Shown: positions 62,648 to 64,000 of the stretch, in pieces
Layout: the number at the start of each line of letters is the position of its first letter
Position numbering within the stretch: the stretch's first letter is position 1
Origin: Hallerella succinigenes
GTDB lineage: Bacteria > Fibrobacterota > Fibrobacteria > Fibrobacterales > Fibrobacteraceae
Length of the DNA: 64,000 nt
Direction: 5' to 3'
Assembly (NCBI RefSeq): GCF_002797675.1
Contig: NZ_PGEX01000001.1
Location: 310,001-374,000 of the forward strand
Program-made: the position numbers and the translations under genes
Notes under the pieces: generated by a model
Told to the model about the DNA's origin: nothing
The model's database searches: none
The model's input: only the letters and a program-made list of their open reading frames with translations

Positions 62648-63647
62648 AGTCCTTTACACAACGAACGGAATGCCCGTAGTACTTACTGTTGTAGTACAGG
62701 TACGCGCGGTCGTAGTAGTAGTACAAGAGCATGCCGTACGCGTAGTAACTACTGCTCTCCGTAGAACTCCAGAAGTACGCGTAGCGGCCCTCGTCGATGA
62801 AATCCCCACTGAGGAACCTGTAGCCGGCAGGCAACGCCGAGAAACCGAAAGAGTCCTCATTGGTGATTCCGTCATATGCCGTCCAACCCGTCTGCGACTT
62901 GAGCTTGGCACCGGCTGTGGATTTACCGCCCACTGCCGTGAACAGCGTATTCCATTCATCGTAGCTTGGCAAGTGCCAACCCTCGGGGCAAACTATTTTT
63001 GCTGCCGCCCAGGTGTAAAGGCGACCGTATTTTTCGCAATTTGCAGCGACATTGCCGTAACACCAGCTATTTTCCTTGAGACTCGGGGTCTTCACGCTGT
63101 CTGCATAATTCAGGTTCTCTGCCATCCACACTTGTTCGCCGATTTTCACCGTCTTGTATGTGTTGCCGTCGCGGGAGTCGGTCATGGTGCCGTAGATAAT
63201 ACCCATCTCACTGCTAGAACTTTGCTCATTTTCGCTAGAGCTCGAATTCACATCAGCAGAACTGCTGGATTGCGTCGCTTCGCTCGAACTGGATTGCGGC
63301 GCCTCGCTCGAACTGGATTGTGGCGCCTCGCTTGAACTGGATTGCGTTGCCTCGCTCGAACTGGATTGCGGCGCCTCGCTCGAACTGGATTGTGGCGCCT
63401 CGCTTGAACTGGATTGCGGCGTTTCACTCGAAGAAGAACTTTCCATGACACTCGAAGAAGAACTCTCTATGGCACTAGAAGACAAGCCGTCATTACGAAT
63501 CGTCGAAGAGGACGAAGGAATCTCCACGGCACTCGAGGAAGACAGTTCCTCAATTTCCGTATCCTTGGCAGAAGCACTGTCACTATCGCAGGCGACAAGC
63601 ATCGCAGACAGGGCGAATGCACCAACAAACAGTTTCGTGAAATTCAT
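62646..63647 (-). CDS. FISUMP lipoprotein with serine-block linker and hypervariable C-terminus
   Basis: I chose the ATG at 63647 (333 residues), 7 nt after GGAGGG. A lipoprotein signal ends in the lipobox MLVAC. A linker (about 25-150) follows, made of SSSS blocks separated by EAPQ/EATQ. A FISUMP domain (about 155-333) contains GTMTDSRDGNTYKTVKIGEQ, VWMAENLNY, GRLYTWAAAK, CPEGWHLPSYDEW, YAYFWSSTE and SVRCVKD. The last 60 codons hold many NNC codons for Tyr, Ser and Arg that differ from its neighbour. Inference: surface ligand-binding protein, possibly a target of mutagenic retrohoming. Confidence 0.9.
   Translation of the reverse strand: MNFTKLFVGAFALSAMLVACDSDSASAKDTEIEELSSSSAVEIPSSSSTIRNDGLSSSAIESSSSSVMESSSSSETPQSSSSEAPQSSSSEAPQSSSSEATQSSSSEAPQSSSSEAPQSSSSEATQSSSSADVNSSSSENEQSSSSEMGIIYGTMTDSRDGNTYKTVKIGEQVWMAENLNYADSVKTPSLKENSWCYGNVAANCEKYGRLYTWAAAKIVCPEGWHLPSYDEWNTLFTAVGGKSTAGAKLKSQTGWTAYDGITNEDSFGFSALPAGYRFLSGDFIDEGRYAYFWSSTESSSYYAYGMLLYYYYDRAYLYYNSKYYGHSVRCVKD
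62670..62816 (-). other. hypervariable tract (candidate DGR variable region), copy 1
   Basis: These 49 codons align without gaps to 63782-63928. The two differ at 19 codons and 30 nucleotides; 29 differences lie in codon positions 1 or 2, none is synonymous, and 18 of the 19 codons keep a third base C or T. The flanks are identical. Confidence 0.65.
63271..63414 (-). repeat. 24-bp minisatellite with 72-bp higher-order repeat in the linker
   Basis: Six 24-bp units (eight residues SSSSEAPQ or SSSSEATQ) form two 72-bp copies, 63271-63342 and 63343-63414, that differ at only two bases. Looser units extend on both sides. Confidence 0.85.
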
Positions 63648-63757
63648 GAAACCCTCCATTAAATCTATTTACCGCATAAATTTAATAAACAAAAAAACGG
63701 CAGGCGAAGCACTGGCCAGAAAAAGAGGAAATCTAAAAGGATACAACCCTGGAATTG

Positions 63758-64000
63758 CTAGTCCTTTACACAACGAACGGAAAGCCCGTAGTACTTACTG
63801 TAGTACTCCAGGTACGCGTAGTCGCTGCCGTAGTACAAGTACATGTAGTACGCGTAGTTACTACCGTACTCCGTAGAACTCCAGAAGTACGCGTAGTTGC
63901 CCTCGCCGTAGTAATTCCCAATGCTGTTCCTGTAGCCGGCAGGCAACGCCGAGAAACCGAAAGAGTCCTCATTGGTGATTCCGTCATATGCCGTCCAACC
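63758..64000 (-). CDS. FISUMP protein, C-terminal part (cut by window end)
   Basis: The last 80 codons of a second FISUMP gene lie upstream of, and in the same direction as, the lipoprotein above, with 110 bp between stop and start. It contains DSFGFSALPAGYR, NYAYFWSSTEYG and LSVRCVKD. From 63929 to the window end the DNA is identical to 62817-62888 (72 of 72 bases), and the last 24 bases before the stop are identical as well. Between these flanks the sequence is hypervariable. The start and any signal peptide are outside the window. Confidence 0.88.
   Translation of the reverse strand, partial: GWTAYDGITNEDSFGFSALPAGYRNSIGNYYGEGNYAYFWSSTEYGSNYAYYMYLYYGSDYAYLEYYSKYYGLSVRCVKD
63782..63928 (-). 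other. hypervariable tract (candidate DGR variable region), copy 2
   Basis: This is the partner of 62670-62816. Codons are mostly TAC, AAC, GGC and AGC, as expected from an AAC/AAT-rich template altered at adenines. Confidence 0.65.

Noticed and set aside
63271-63414. Regular 24-bp repeats as a possible CRISPR array
   Set aside because: The repeats are directly adjacent without spacers and encode an in-frame serine-rich linker.

Overview
This window most likely comes from a Fibrobacter-type bacterium (an outer-membraned, fibre-degrading gut anaerobe). Evidence: three proteins with the Fibrobacter succinogenes major paralogous domain (FISUMP, PF09603), a TIGR02147-family regulator paired with a lipoprotein, serine-block linkers behind a lipobox, a secreted GH10-CBM6 xylanase, a monomeric NADP isocitrate dehydrogenase and large OmpA/TSP3 and SulP proteins. 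No tRNA, rRNA, CRISPR array, prophage or intact transposon was seen.

Layout. 0-7 kb: end of a cytochrome c assembly operon (ccsA-like/resB), a glycogen branching enzyme with an odd lysine-rich insert, a TIGR02147/lipoprotein pair, a histone H1-like protein and two small unknowns. 7-13.7 kb: a PAS-GGDEF protein, a DUF4874/DUF4832 protein, remnants of an acyltransferase, a flavodiiron protein and an NhaC-type antiporter. 13.7-17.7 kb: a sulfur cluster (SulP permease, LysR regulator, YeiH exporter). 17.8-30 kb: housekeeping genes (HAD phosphatase, rsmE, rnhB, purN), a GH116 glycosidase, an IS3 scar with a signal-peptide stub, then scpB-mutS-HD-PP2C in one tight operon. 30-35 kb: ilvD, icd and a DoxX/MauE pair. 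35-45 kb: biotin genes (bioF-bioD; bioW-bioA) and pyridoxal-phosphate genes (pdxS-pdxT with a divergent MocR regulator); a xylanase gene sits between the two biotin blocks. 45-52 kb: an OmpA protein with TSP3 repeats, radC, ilvB-ilvN and rmlD. 52-58 kb: prfB with its programmed frameshift, a SurA-like foldase, a GerW/YtfJ protein, a lipoprotein, psd and a Na/Ca exchanger. 58-64 kb: a zinc-ribbon protein, an MFS transporter, a FISUMP protein, purF and two tandem FISUMP genes, the second cut by the window end.

Genes that work together: branched-chain amino-acid synthesis is covered by ilvB, ilvN and ilvD. Biotin is made from pimelate by BioW, BioF, BioA and BioD (BioB is not here), and BioF and BioA need the PLP made by the adjacent PdxST. 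Purine genes purN and purF are both present but not together.

The most notable observation is at the right end. The two tandem FISUMP genes are identical over long stretches, yet differ at 30 nucleotides inside a 147-bp tract near their 3' ends. All but one of those differences fall in codon positions 1 or 2 of NNY codons and none is synonymous. That is the pattern left by adenine-targeted mutagenic homing of a diversity-generating retroelement. The reverse transcriptase and template repeat are not in the window. A second general observation is a recurring TATTTT/TAAATT element placed 7-15 nt before many start codons, which points to widespread leaderless transcription.
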